A DNA stretch of 64,000 nucleotides, from assembly GCF_900142035.1 (NCBI RefSeq), contig NZ_FQZI01000001.1:558001-622000 (forward strand), written 5' to 3'. The translations under genes were made by a program, and so were the position numbers. This document shows positions 26,135-33,355 of the stretch, one piece after another. How positions within the stretch are numbered: position 1 is the first letter of the stretch; each line of letters begins with the position of its first letter. This DNA is from Flavobacterium terrae (GTDB lineage Bacteria; Bacteroidota; Bacteroidia; Flavobacteriales; Flavobacteriaceae). Under the pieces are notes generated by a model, which saw only the letters and a program-made list of their open reading frames with translations, was not told the DNA's origin and made no database searches.

Positions 26135-27385
26135 TTACTCTGCTTTTTTGAATAAAACACAAGCATTATGACCTCCAAATCCAAAAGTATTGCTCATAGC
26201 AACTTTGATTTCTCGGTTTTGTGCTTTGTTTAATGTTAAATTTAATGAAGGGTCAATGTTTTCGTCAACAACACTATGGTTGATAGTAGGAGGGATAATG
26301 CTGTTTTTTATAGCTAATATTGAAGCAATAGCTTCGATAGCTCCAGCAGCTCCTAGTAAGTGGCCAGTCATTGATTTTGTTGAATTAATGTTGATGTTTT
26401 TAGCATGTTCTCCAAAAACTGCGCTAATTGCTTTTAATTCAGCAACATCTCCAAGAGGAGTTGAAGTACCGTGAGTATTGATATGATCAATGTCTTCAGG
26501 ATTTAAACCTGCATCTTGCAAGCAGTTTTTCATAACTGCAATTACTCCAATTCCTTCAGGGTGTGGAGCTGTTAAATGGTAAGCGTCAGATGACATACCA
26601 CAACCTCCAACTTCACAATAAATTTTTGCGCCACGAGCTTTTGCATGCTCATATTCTTCTAAAACCAGCGCTCCAGCACCTTCTCCAAGTACAAATCCAT
26701 CACGAGTTGCGTCAAAAGGTCTTGAGGCTGTTTCTGGACTTTCGTTTCTTGTCGATAAAGCTTGCATAGAGTTGAATCCTCCCATTCCAGCAATTGTAAC
26801 TGCTGCTTCTGAACCCCCAGATACAATTACGTCGCACATTCCTAAACGAATGTAGTTAAATGCATCAACTAAAGCATTTGCTGAAGAAGCACAAGCAGAA
26901 ACAGTTGTGTAGTTAGGACCCATAAAGCCATTTCTCATAGAAATATGTCCAGGAGCAATATCAGCAATCATTTTAGGTATAAAGAAAGGATTGAAACGCG
27001 GTGTTCCATCGCCTTTAGCATAAGCTAAAACTTCGTCTTGGAAAGTTTCTAAACCTCCAATACCTGCTCCCCAAATTACGCCAACTCTATATTTGTTGAT
27101 TTTTTCAAGATCTAAACCTGAGTCTTTAATGGCTTCATCACTTGCAACAATAGCATATTGTGCAAATTTGTCCATTCTTCTTGCTTCTTTTTTGTCTATA
27201 TAATCCTCTACGTTGAAGTTTTTTACCTCACAAGCGAATTTAGTTTTGTGTTTTTCAGTATCATAATATGTGATAGGAGCGGCACCGCTTTTTCCGCTTA
27301 TTAATGCGTTCCAATATTCTTGAATATTATTCCCTATTGGTGTTAAGGCTCCTAATCCTGTTACTACTACTCGCTTTAATTGCAT
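26135..27385 (-). CDS. fabF: beta-ketoacyl-ACP synthase II
   Basis: Condenses malonyl-ACP with acyl-ACP to extend fatty acids. The 416-residue thiolase-fold enzyme has catalytic C165 (TVSACASSAN) and the two histidines in NTHGTSTPLGD and TGHLLGAAGA. It follows acpP, its acyl carrier, across a 194-bp gap that holds a hairpin, and precedes rnc. The order acpP-fabF-rnc also occurs in E. coli, so it is an old arrangement. Confidence 0.97.
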   Translation of the reverse strand: MQLKRVVVTGLGALTPIGNNIQEYWNALISGKSGAAPITYYDTEKHKTKFACEVKNFNVEDYIDKKEARRMDKFAQYAIVASDEAIKDSGLDLEKINKYRVGVIWGAGIGGLETFQDEVLAYAKGDGTPRFNPFFIPKMIADIAPGHISMRNGFMGPNYTTVSACASSANALVDAFNYIRLGMCDVIVSGGSEAAVTIAGMGGFNSMQALSTRNESPETASRPFDATRDGFVLGEGAGALVLEEYEHAKARGAKIYCEVGGCGMSSDAYHLTAPHPEGIGVIAVMKNCLQDAGLNPEDIDHINTHGTSTPLGDVAELKAISAVFGEHAKNININSTKSMTGHLLGAAGAIEAIASILAIKNSIIPPTINHSVVDENIDPSLNLTLNKAQNREIKVAMSNTFGFGGHNACVLFKKAE

Positions 27386-27530
27386 GTTTTAGCTGTTTTT
27401 GTTTGATATAAAAAAACCCACAGTACTTTTAATTAACTAAAAGAAACAATGGGTATTACATAAATATTTTTATGATTGTAATACAATCAATGTTTTTACA
27501 AATCTATGAAAAGATTTTGATAAAGACGTA

Positions 27531-27570
27531 AAAAATAACAACATCTGCAAGGGTTAAGGCTTACAGATGT
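27531..27570 (-). terminator. attenuator-like hairpin between acpP and fabF
   Basis: On the minus strand, ACATCTGTAAG and CTTGCAGATGT form an 11-bp stem with one U-G pair around an 8-nt loop, 9 bp after the acpP stop, followed by the imperfect U tract TGTTATTTTTT. It should terminate partly and would keep acpP transcripts above fabF. The rest of the gap shows no ORF. Confidence 0.65.
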
Positions 27571-27579
27571 TTGAGAGTA

Positions 27580-27816
27580 TTATTTTTTAGCTTCTTCGAT
27601 GTAAGAAATAGCTTGACCTACAGTAGCAATGTTTTCAGCTTGATCATCTGGAATTTGAATATCGAACTCTTTTTCGAACTCCATAATTAGCTCAACAGTG
27701 TCTAATGAATCAGCTCCTAAATCGTTAGTGAAGCTTGCTTCTGTAACAACTTCGTTTTCGTCAACACCTAATTTGTCTACGATAATCGCTTTTACTCTTG
27801 ATGCAATGTCTGACAT
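27580..27816 (-). CDS. acpP: acyl carrier protein
   Basis: A 78-residue acidic four-helix carrier whose S37 ([13 protein letters not shown]) takes the 4'-phosphopantetheine arm and carries growing acyl chains. Length and sequence are standard. It is first in the minus-strand run acpP-fabF-rnc. The 219-bp divergent gap to purN must hold its promoter; I found only imperfect -7 boxes on this strand (for instance the complement of CAAAGGATA near 27921). Confidence 0.97.
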   Translation of the reverse strand: MSDIASRVKAIIVDKLGVDENEVVTEASFTNDLGADSLDTVELIMEFEKEFDIQIPDDQAENIATVGQAISYIEEAKK

Positions 27817-28035
27817 AATCTTTAATTTTAAATTTTAATTAGTTGGCAAAAATAAAAAATTTATTTAAAACCAAGTTTTTTAGTTAATAAATGTTACTAC
27901 GAATTTAAAAAATTAATTTAACAAAGGATATCATTTTTAATTATTTGTCATTTATTATTCTTTTTTTTGCGTAATAAAAATTACAGTTGTTATTGAACAA
28001 TTCTAGTTTGACACACTTTTAATAATATACAATAA

Positions 28036-28605
28036 ATGAAAAGGATTGTAATATTTGCTTCTGGTTCAGGGACTAATGCTGAACAAATTATATTACATTT
28101 TAAAAACAATAATCAAGGAAACGTAGTTGGTGTTCTATCTAACAATCTGCATGCCAAAGTTTTAGAAAAAGCAAAAAATCACGATATACCTAATTTTTCT
28201 TTTGAAAAAAGTGAACTTTTAGATGGAACTGTTTTCAAGATGGTTGAGGATTTAAATCCAGATTTGATTGTTTTAGCTGGGTTTCTTTTGAAATTTCCTT
28301 CGGATATTATAAGTAGGTTTCCTAAGAGTGTTATTAATATTCACCCGGCACTTTTACCAAAATATGGCGGAAAAGGAATGTACGGAATGAATGTTCACAA
28401 GGCAATACTAGAAAATAAAGAGAAAGAAACTGGTATAACTATTCATTATGTGAATGAGCATTACGATGAAGGAGGGATTATTTTTCAGCAATCAGTAAAT
28501 ATTGAAAACTGTACAACTCCAGAAGAAATTGCTTTAAAAGTACAAGAACTGGAGCATCAATATTTTCCTTTAACAATACAAAAACTTATAACTCACAATT
28601 CATAA
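28036..28605 (+). CDS. purN: phosphoribosylglycinamide formyltransferase
   Basis: Transfers a formyl group from 10-formyl-THF to GAR in purine synthesis. The 189-residue protein has the N-terminal FASGSGTNAEQI loop that binds GAR phosphate, the catalytic Asn-His pair in NIHPALLPKYGG and the catalytic Asp in NEHYDEGGII. It is followed after 7 bp by rnhA, which starts at TTG. Confidence 0.95.
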   Translation: MKRIVIFASGSGTNAEQIILHFKNNNQGNVVGVLSNNLHAKVLEKAKNHDIPNFSFEKSELLDGTVFKMVEDLNPDLIVLAGFLLKFPSDIISRFPKSVINIHPALLPKYGGKGMYGMNVHKAILENKEKETGITIHYVNEHYDEGGIIFQQSVNIENCTTPEEIALKVQELEHQYFPLTIQKLITHNS

Positions 28606-28612
28606 CTTAAAA

Positions 28613-29092
28613 TTGTCACATCAAGTTCATATATATACAGACGGAGCAGCTAAAGGAAATCCTGGCAATGGAGGGTATGGTGTTGTTATGGAGTTAGTGG
28701 GAACGTCTTATAAAAAAGAATTTTTTGAAGGTTTTCGACTAACTACTAATAATCGAATGGAACTTTTAGCCGTGATTGTTGGTTTAGAAAAACTTAAAAA
28801 CTCCGGAATGAAAGTTTTAGTTGTTTCAGATTCTAAATATGTGGTTGATGCTGTCGAGAAAAAATGGGTCTTTGGTTGGGAGAAAATAGGTTTTAAGGGT
28901 AAAAAAAATCCTGATTTATGGATGCGTTTTTTGAAAATTTATCGTAAACACCAAGTGGATTTTAAATGGATAAAAGGTCATAACAATCATCCACAAAATG
29001 AGCGTTGTGATGAATTAGCAGTTATGGCTTCCCAACAGTCTAAGCTTTCCATAGATGCTTTTTACGAGCAAGAAAATAGTTCAATTTTATAG
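28613..29092 (+). CDS. rnhA: ribonuclease HI
   Basis: Cuts RNA in RNA-DNA hybrids. The 159-residue protein has all four carboxylates of the active site: D10 (TDGAAKGNPG), E50 (NNRMELLAV), D73 (VVSDSKYVV) and D133 (NERCDELA), plus the basic-protrusion region WVFGWEKIGFKGKKNPD. The start codon is TTG at 28613: the conserved core begins at residue 4 and no ATG is available, so the start is well supported. It probably shares the purN transcript. Confidence 0.93.
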   Translation: MSHQVHIYTDGAAKGNPGNGGYGVVMELVGTSYKKEFFEGFRLTTNNRMELLAVIVGLEKLKNSGMKVLVVSDSKYVVDAVEKKWVFGWEKIGFKGKKNPDLWMRFLKIYRKHQVDFKWIKGHNNHPQNERCDELAVMASQQSKLSIDAFYEQENSSIL

Positions 29093-29139
29093 TTGTTTTT
29101 TAATCAGCATATTAATAGTTTTAAAAGACAAAATTCTAA

Positions 29140-29171
29140 TTGGTTTTTACCAAAACAAAGTTGTACATTTG
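29140..29171 (+). promoter_or_regulatory. promoter of the PfkB kinase gene
   Basis: TTG at 29140-29142, a 21-nt spacer and a perfect TACATTTG at 29164-29171. The predicted start is about 29175, giving a leader of roughly 23 nt. Confidence 0.75.
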
Positions 29172-29197
29172 CGGCTTAATTTTTTTCAATTCTTTTT

Positions 29198-30124
29198 ATG
29201 AATAAATTACTAATTGTAGGAACAGTAGCATTTGACGCTATTGAGACGCCTTTTGGAAAAACTGATAAAATTTTAGGTGGAGCTGGTACTTTTATTGGTC
29301 TTTCTGCATCTCATTTTAATTTACAATCAGCTATTGTGTCTGTTGTTGGAGAAGATTTTCCTCAAGAGTATATCGATTTATTAAAATCAAGAAATATAGA
29401 TGTAACTGGTTTAGAGGTTGTAAAAGGAGGAAAGACTTTCTTTTGGAGTGGGCGTTACCACAACGACATGAATTCAAGAGATACTCTGGCTACTGAATTA
29501 AACGTATTAGCCGATTTTAACCCTGTAGTTCCTCAAAACTATCAAAATTCAGATATTGTTTTATTAGGAAATTTACATCCATTAGTACAATCAAGTGTTT
29601 TAAATCAGTTGACTGAAAAACCTAAGTTAGTAGTACTTGATACTATGAATTTCTGGATGGATTGCGCATTGCCTGAGCTTTTAGATGTTATTAAGCGAGT
29701 GGATGTTATTACAATCAATGATGAAGAAGCGCGTCAATTATCAGGAGAATATTCATTGGTAAAAGCAGCAGCTAAAATTCATACTATGGGGCCTAAATAT
29801 GTGGTAATCAAAAAAGGAGAACATGGAGCTTTAATTTTTCATGGTAAAGAAATTTTCTTTGCTCCTGCTTTACCATTAGCGGATGTATTTGATCCTACTG
29901 GTGCTGGTGATACTTTTGCTGGAGGATTTGCTGGATTTATTACCCAACAAGGTGATATTTCTTTTGAAACGATGAAAACAGCTATTATTCATGGTTCTAA
30001 TTTAGCTTCTTTCTGTGTAGAGAAATTTGGAACAGAAAGAATGTTGAGTTTAACAAAAGAAGAAGTGCAAAACCGTTTGAAGCAATTTAAGGCTTTAACA
30101 CAATTTGACATAGAATTATCATAA
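29198..30124 (+). CDS. PfkB-family carbohydrate/nucleoside kinase
   Basis: A 308-residue ribokinase-fold kinase. The N-terminal GGAGTFIGLSAS replaces the usual GG-x-N sugar motif, and the C-terminal PTGAGDTFAGGF carries the catalytic base D238 and the anion hole. Substrate is not evident: PfkB relatives phosphorylate ribose, fructose, adenosine or pseudouridine. It lies next to a PurF-like PRPP-using enzyme and near purN, so a nucleoside or ribose substrate is plausible but unproven. It has its own promoter and terminator. Confidence 0.88.
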   Translation: MNKLLIVGTVAFDAIETPFGKTDKILGGAGTFIGLSASHFNLQSAIVSVVGEDFPQEYIDLLKSRNIDVTGLEVVKGGKTFFWSGRYHNDMNSRDTLATELNVLADFNPVVPQNYQNSDIVLLGNLHPLVQSSVLNQLTEKPKLVVLDTMNFWMDCALPELLDVIKRVDVITINDEEARQLSGEYSLVKAAAKIHTMGPKYVVIKKGEHGALIFHGKEIFFAPALPLADVFDPTGAGDTFAGGFAGFITQQGDISFETMKTAIIHGSNLASFCVEKFGTERMLSLTKEEVQNRLKQFKALTQFDIELS

Positions 30125-30130
30125 ATTTAC

Positions 30131-30155
30131 GCCTCGAATTTTCGGGGCTTTTTTT
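30131..30155 (+). terminator. intrinsic terminator after the PfkB gene
   Basis: GCCTCGAA and TTCGGGGC form an 8-bp stem with one T-G pair, followed by a T7 tract, 6 bp after the stop. Confidence 0.85.
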
Positions 30156-30224
30156 ATTTTTAAAATTATCGAATTTTAGATAAAAGTACTGAAATTCAAA
30201 CAACTATAACAACACAACAATACA

Positions 30225-32123
30225 ATGAGTGACGCAATTAAACACGAGTGCGGAATTGCACTTTTGCGATTAAAAAAACCTTTAGAATTCTACAAACAAA
30301 AATATGGTACTGCTTTTTATGGAGTAGAAAAAATGTACCTTCTTTTGGAAAAACAACACAATAGAGGACAAGATGGTGCTGGTCTGGCTAGTATAAAATT
30401 AGATGTTGATCCTGGGGAAAGATATATTAGCAGAATTCGATCAAATCAATCACAACCTATTCAGGATATTTTTGGACAAATTAATGCTAGAATTAATCAA
30501 GAGTTAGAGTTGCATCCAGAATACAGGGATGATGTTGCGCTTCAAAAAGAACACATTCCTTACGTAGGAGAAGTGTTTTTAGGACATGTGCGTTACGGAA
30601 CTTTTGGAAAAAACAGTATCGAAAATGTTCATCCGTTTCTGCGTCAAAACAATTGGATGCATCGCAACCTAATTGTTGCTGGAAATTTCAACATGACGAA
30701 TGTAAAAGAGTTATTTGAAGATTTAGTTCAATTAGGTCAACATCCTAAACAAATGGCTGATACAGTTACGGTAATGGAGAAAATTGGTCATTTTCTTGAC
30801 GATGAAGTAACTGATTTGTATCAAGAATGTAAGGAGAAAGGTTTGTCAAAACAAGAAGCTTCGCCTGTTATTGCGGAAAATTTGAATATTGCAAGAATTT
30901 TAAAGCGTGCTTCAAAAAATTGGGACGGCGGTTATGCTATGGCTGGTATGATTGGTCATGGTGATGCTTTTGTAACTCGTGATCCTGCAGGAATTAGACC
31001 AGCATATTATTATCAGGATGATGAAATTGTGGTGGTAGCTTCTGAGAGACCAGTTATTCAAACCGTGTTTAATGTTCCTTTTGAATCAATTCAAGAGATA
31101 ACGCCTGGTCATGCTTTGATCATAAAAAAAGACGGAAGAGTTCTTGATGAGAAAGTTAGAGAAGCTTCGGTAAAAAAAGCATGTTCGTTTGAACGAATTT
31201 ATTTTTCTCGTGGAAGTGATGCTGAGATTTATCAGGAAAGAAAAGATTTAGGGAAATTAATCATGCCATCAGTTTTAAAAGCTGTTGACTATGATACAGA
31301 AAACACCGTTTTTTCTTATATTCCTAATACTGCCGAAACATCATTCTTTGGGATGGTAGAAGCAGCAAATGATTATTTGAATCACCATAAAATTAATTTA
31401 ATACTTCAAAATAAAGACAATCTTTCAGCAGATCGTTTAAAAGAAATTTTAGATGTTAAACTTAGATCTGAAAAAATAGCTATTAAAGATGTAAAACTAC
31501 GTACGTTCATTACAGAAGATAGTTCTCGCGATGATATGGTTGCTCATGTTTATGATGTAACTTACGGAGTAATAAAGCCAACAGATAATTTAGTTATTAT
31601 TGATGACAGTATCGTTCGTGGAACAACGCTCAAAAAGAGTATCATCAAGATGATGGATCGTTTAAATCCTAAACAAATTGTGATTGTCTCTTCGGCGCCA
31701 CAGATTCGTTATCCAGATTGCTACGGAATAGATATGGCTAAACTAGAAACATTGGTTGCTTTTCAAGCTATGTTAGAGCTTTTAAAAGAAAGCAATAAAT
31801 ATTATTTAGTAGATGAAGTTTATGCAAAATGTAAAGCTCAGGAGCACAAACAAGATTCGGAAGTTGTGAATTATGTAAATGAACTTTACAATCAATTTAC
31901 AGATGAACAAATTTCCGATAAAATTGCTGAGATGTTAACAGAACCATCTGTTAAGGCAAAAGTGAAAATTATATTTCAATCAGTTGAAAATCTCCATAAA
32001 GCATGTCCAAAGAATTTAGGCGATTGGTATTTTACGGGTGATTACCCTACAGATGGTGGAAATCGCGTGGTTAACCGAGCTTTTATGAATTTTTATGAAG
32101 GTAAAGATGCAAGGGCGTACTAA
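30225..32123 (+). CDS. long amidophosphoribosyltransferase-like protein (PurF family)
   Basis: A 632-residue protein with an N-terminal Ntn glutaminase domain and a C-terminal phosphoribosyltransferase domain, the plan of PurF, which makes phosphoribosylamine from PRPP and glutamine. The nucleophile would be C9 (HECGIALL), exposed after propeptide cleavage. QHNRGQDGAGLAS and the PRPP loop VIIDDSIVRGTT are intact. Usual PurF is 470-510 residues; the extra length lies in the glutaminase half (about 60-110) and a helical C-terminal tail. Flavobacteria often carry this long form besides normal PurF, so it could be a paralog with a distinct role. The following 460 bp hold two small-RNA genes. Confidence 0.88.
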   Translation: MSDAIKHECGIALLRLKKPLEFYKQKYGTAFYGVEKMYLLLEKQHNRGQDGAGLASIKLDVDPGERYISRIRSNQSQPIQDIFGQINARINQELELHPEYRDDVALQKEHIPYVGEVFLGHVRYGTFGKNSIENVHPFLRQNNWMHRNLIVAGNFNMTNVKELFEDLVQLGQHPKQMADTVTVMEKIGHFLDDEVTDLYQECKEKGLSKQEASPVIAENLNIARILKRASKNWDGGYAMAGMIGHGDAFVTRDPAGIRPAYYYQDDEIVVVASERPVIQTVFNVPFESIQEITPGHALIIKKDGRVLDEKVREASVKKACSFERIYFSRGSDAEIYQERKDLGKLIMPSVLKAVDYDTENTVFSYIPNTAETSFFGMVEAANDYLNHHKINLILQNKDNLSADRLKEILDVKLRSEKIAIKDVKLRTFITEDSSRDDMVAHVYDVTYGVIKPTDNLVIIDDSIVRGTTLKKSIIKMMDRLNPKQIVIVSSAPQIRYPDCYGIDMAKLETLVAFQAMLELLKESNKYYLVDEVYAKCKAQEHKQDSEVVNYVNELYNQFTDEQISDKIAEMLTEPSVKAKVKIIFQSVENLHKACPKNLGDWYFTGDYPTDGGNRVVNRAFMNFYEGKDARAY

Positions 32124-32147
32124 AAGGATTACCAAAATGCACTTTAT

Positions 32148-32180
32148 CGACTTTTTTGTGTAATTAAACGACTTTCTTTG
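32148..32180 (+). promoter_or_regulatory. direct-repeat operator candidate upstream of sRNA copy 1
   Basis: CGACTTTTTTG starts at 32148 and CGACTTTCTTTG at 32169, a 21-bp period. The second repeat overlaps the -33 TTTG and starts 32 bp before the -7 box, exactly as in the repeat pair upstream of copy 2. Confidence 0.5.
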
Positions 32181-32208
32181 GTAGCTGAGGAGTCTAAATA
32201 TACATTTG
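32177..32208 (+). promoter_or_regulatory. promoter of sRNA copy 1
   Basis: TTTG at 32177-32180, a 20-nt spacer and a perfect TACATTTG at 32201-32208. The predicted start (32212-32213) coincides with the first base of the 46-nt conserved block. Confidence 0.8.
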
Positions 32209-32211
32209 GCC

Positions 32212-32286
32212 TACCATTACATAAGTAGGTTAAGTTTATGGTAGATTTGGGGCAAAAAAGGTAGAACTATGTGTCTACCTTTTTTA
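32212..32286 (+). ncRNA. small RNA, tandem copy 1
   Basis: A predicted RNA of about 74 nt. Its first 46 nt (32213-32258) are identical to copy 2. ACCAT (32213-32217) can pair with ATGGT (32238-32242), leaving a large loop with AAGTAGGTTAAG; next comes a single-stranded stretch GATTTGGGGC and then an intrinsic terminator: 12-bp stem 32254-32265 with 32274-32285, 8-nt loop, T tract. The DNA flanking the first stem also pairs (CTACCAT/ATGGTAG). No gene follows on this strand before the convergent sod gene, so a cis-acting riboswitch is unlikely. Targets are unknown. Confidence 0.75.
32213..32258 (+). repeat. 46-bp direct repeat, copy 1
   Basis: Identical over 46 of 46 bases to 32439-32484; the copies are 226 bp apart. 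Divergence begins exactly at the terminator stems, and upstream only promoter positions remain similar. Confidence 0.95.
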
Positions 32287-32373
32287 TTTTTATATAGTTC
32301 ATAAATCAGTTTTTCATCCCAAATAAAATGTCTAACTAAATTTGGTTAGAAGGGTTTATTTTTCTTCAAATCA

Positions 32374-32405
32374 ACGATTATTTTTTCACTTTGACGATTA
32401 TTTTT
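32374..32405 (+). promoter_or_regulatory. direct-repeat operator candidate upstream of sRNA copy 2
   Basis: ACGATTATTTTT occurs at 32374 and again at 32394, a 20-bp period; the second copy ends in the -33 TTTTTG. Its CGA begins 32 bp before the -7 box, the same distance as in copy 1. The consensus of all four is CGA-Y-T followed by a T-rich tract. Confidence 0.5.
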
Positions 32406-32434
32406 GGAATACAAAAATCAACAATATACTTTTA
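32404..32434 (+). promoter_or_regulatory. promoter of sRNA copy 2
   Basis: TTG at 32404-32406, a 20-nt spacer and TACTTTTA at 32427-32434, one mismatch (A for G) to the -7 consensus, so probably weaker than copy 1. Box-to-block spacing (4 nt) equals that of copy 1. Confidence 0.7.
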
Positions 32435-32437
32435 CCT

Positions 32438-32508
32438 CACCATTACATAAGTAGGTTAAGTTTATGGTAGATTTGGGGCAAAAAGGGAGGGCTAGAACCT
32501 CCTTTTTT
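32438..32508 (+). ncRNA. small RNA, tandem copy 2
   Basis: A predicted RNA of about 70 nt: the same 46-nt 5' part as copy 1 (32439-32484) followed by an unrelated terminator (GGAGG 32486-32490 with CCTCC 32498-32502, extended by A-T pairs, then T6). An identical body with a different terminator suggests selection on the 5' part rather than a recent duplication of the whole unit. The 3' neighbour is the bidirectional terminator of sod, so no downstream gene is controlled in cis. Confidence 0.75.
32439..32484 (+). repeat. 46-bp direct repeat, copy 2
   Basis: Second copy of the block at 32213-32258, same orientation, no mismatch. Confidence 0.95.
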
Positions 32509-32533
32509 ATTGAATTTAATTAATAATGATAAT

Positions 32534-32567
32534 AAAAAAACGCACTGAGAAATCAGTGCGTTTTTTT
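32534..32567. terminator. bidirectional terminator facing sod
   Basis: A 15-bp perfect stem (A7 plus CGCACTGA, paired with TCAGTGCG plus T7) closed by a GAAA tetraloop. It terminates sod on the minus strand and backs up the small-RNA terminators on the plus strand. Confidence 0.92.
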
Positions 32568-32583
32568 ATGAAATTATCTTTCT

Positions 32584-33189
32584 TTATTTTGCTTCAGCAT
32601 AACGTCTAGTAACTTCATTCCAATCGATAACATTAAAGAAAGCTTCGATGTAATCTGGACGACGATTTTGATAGTTTAAATAGTAAGCATGCTCCCAAAC
32701 ATCCATTCCTAAAATTGGAGTTCCACCACAACCTACACCAGGCATTAATGTGTTGTCTTGGTTAGGAGTACCGCATACTTCTAATTTACCATCTTTAACA
32801 CACAGCCAAGCCCATCCTGAACCAAATTGAGTAGCCCCAGCTTTAGAGAAAGCTTCTTTGAAAGCAGCAAAACTTCCAAAAGCGCTATTAATTGCGTCTG
32901 CTAATTCTCCTGAAGGCTCACCGCCACCATTTGGTGACATTACAGTCCAAAACAAGTTATGATTGAAAAAACCACCACCATTGTTACGAACAGCAGCTTT
33001 AGTCATGTCAAGATTTTTAAGAATTTCTTCAATAGATTTTCCTTCTAAATCAGTTCCTGCAATTGCAGCGTTTAAATTAGTTGTATAGGCATTGTGATGT
33101 TTAGAATGGTGTATTTCCATTGTTCTTGCATCTATATGTGGTTCTAATGCATCATATGCATAAGGTAATTTTGGTAACTCAAAAGCCAT
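32584..33189 (-). CDS. superoxide dismutase (Mn/Fe type)
   Basis: Converts superoxide to oxygen and hydrogen peroxide in the cytoplasm. The 201-residue protein has all four metal ligands: H27, H77 ([11 protein letters not shown]), D163 and H167 ([12 protein letters not shown]). G73 and Q144 (PNQDNTLM) are the second-sphere pattern of Mn enzymes, in contrast to the early Gln of Fe enzymes, so Mn-dependent or cambialistic activity is likely. It is monocistronic, convergent with the small-RNA pair. Confidence 0.95.
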   Translation of the reverse strand: MAFELPKLPYAYDALEPHIDARTMEIHHSKHHNAYTTNLNAAIAGTDLEGKSIEEILKNLDMTKAAVRNNGGGFFNHNLFWTVMSPNGGGEPSGELADAINSAFGSFAAFKEAFSKAGATQFGSGWAWLCVKDGKLEVCGTPNQDNTLMPGVGCGGTPILGMDVWEHAYYLNYQNRRPDYIEAFFNVIDWNEVTRRYAEAK

Positions 33190-33355
33190 ATTATTTATAT
33201 TTAAAGATTAATAATTAAATTCATTCAAAATTAAACATTTAACTTCGGATTTAAAATTTTTTGAAGTCTTTTCAAACTTTTACCAAACAATCTTTTTATT
33301 TTTATAGTCAAGAAGTCTAAGCAGAATTACCTCTGTTTGGATTAATTCAATCATA

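Noticed and set aside
32238-32264. Eight-codon ORF (ATG in the 46-nt repeat) in small-RNA copy 1; 19 codons in copy 2
   Set aside because: The reading frames diverge at once after the repeat and end in the terminators; no ribosome-site support. More likely chance.
32330-32349. TCTAAC/GTTAGA inverted repeat between the two small-RNA genes
   Set aside because: Only 6 bp, no T tract and not matched near copy 1.
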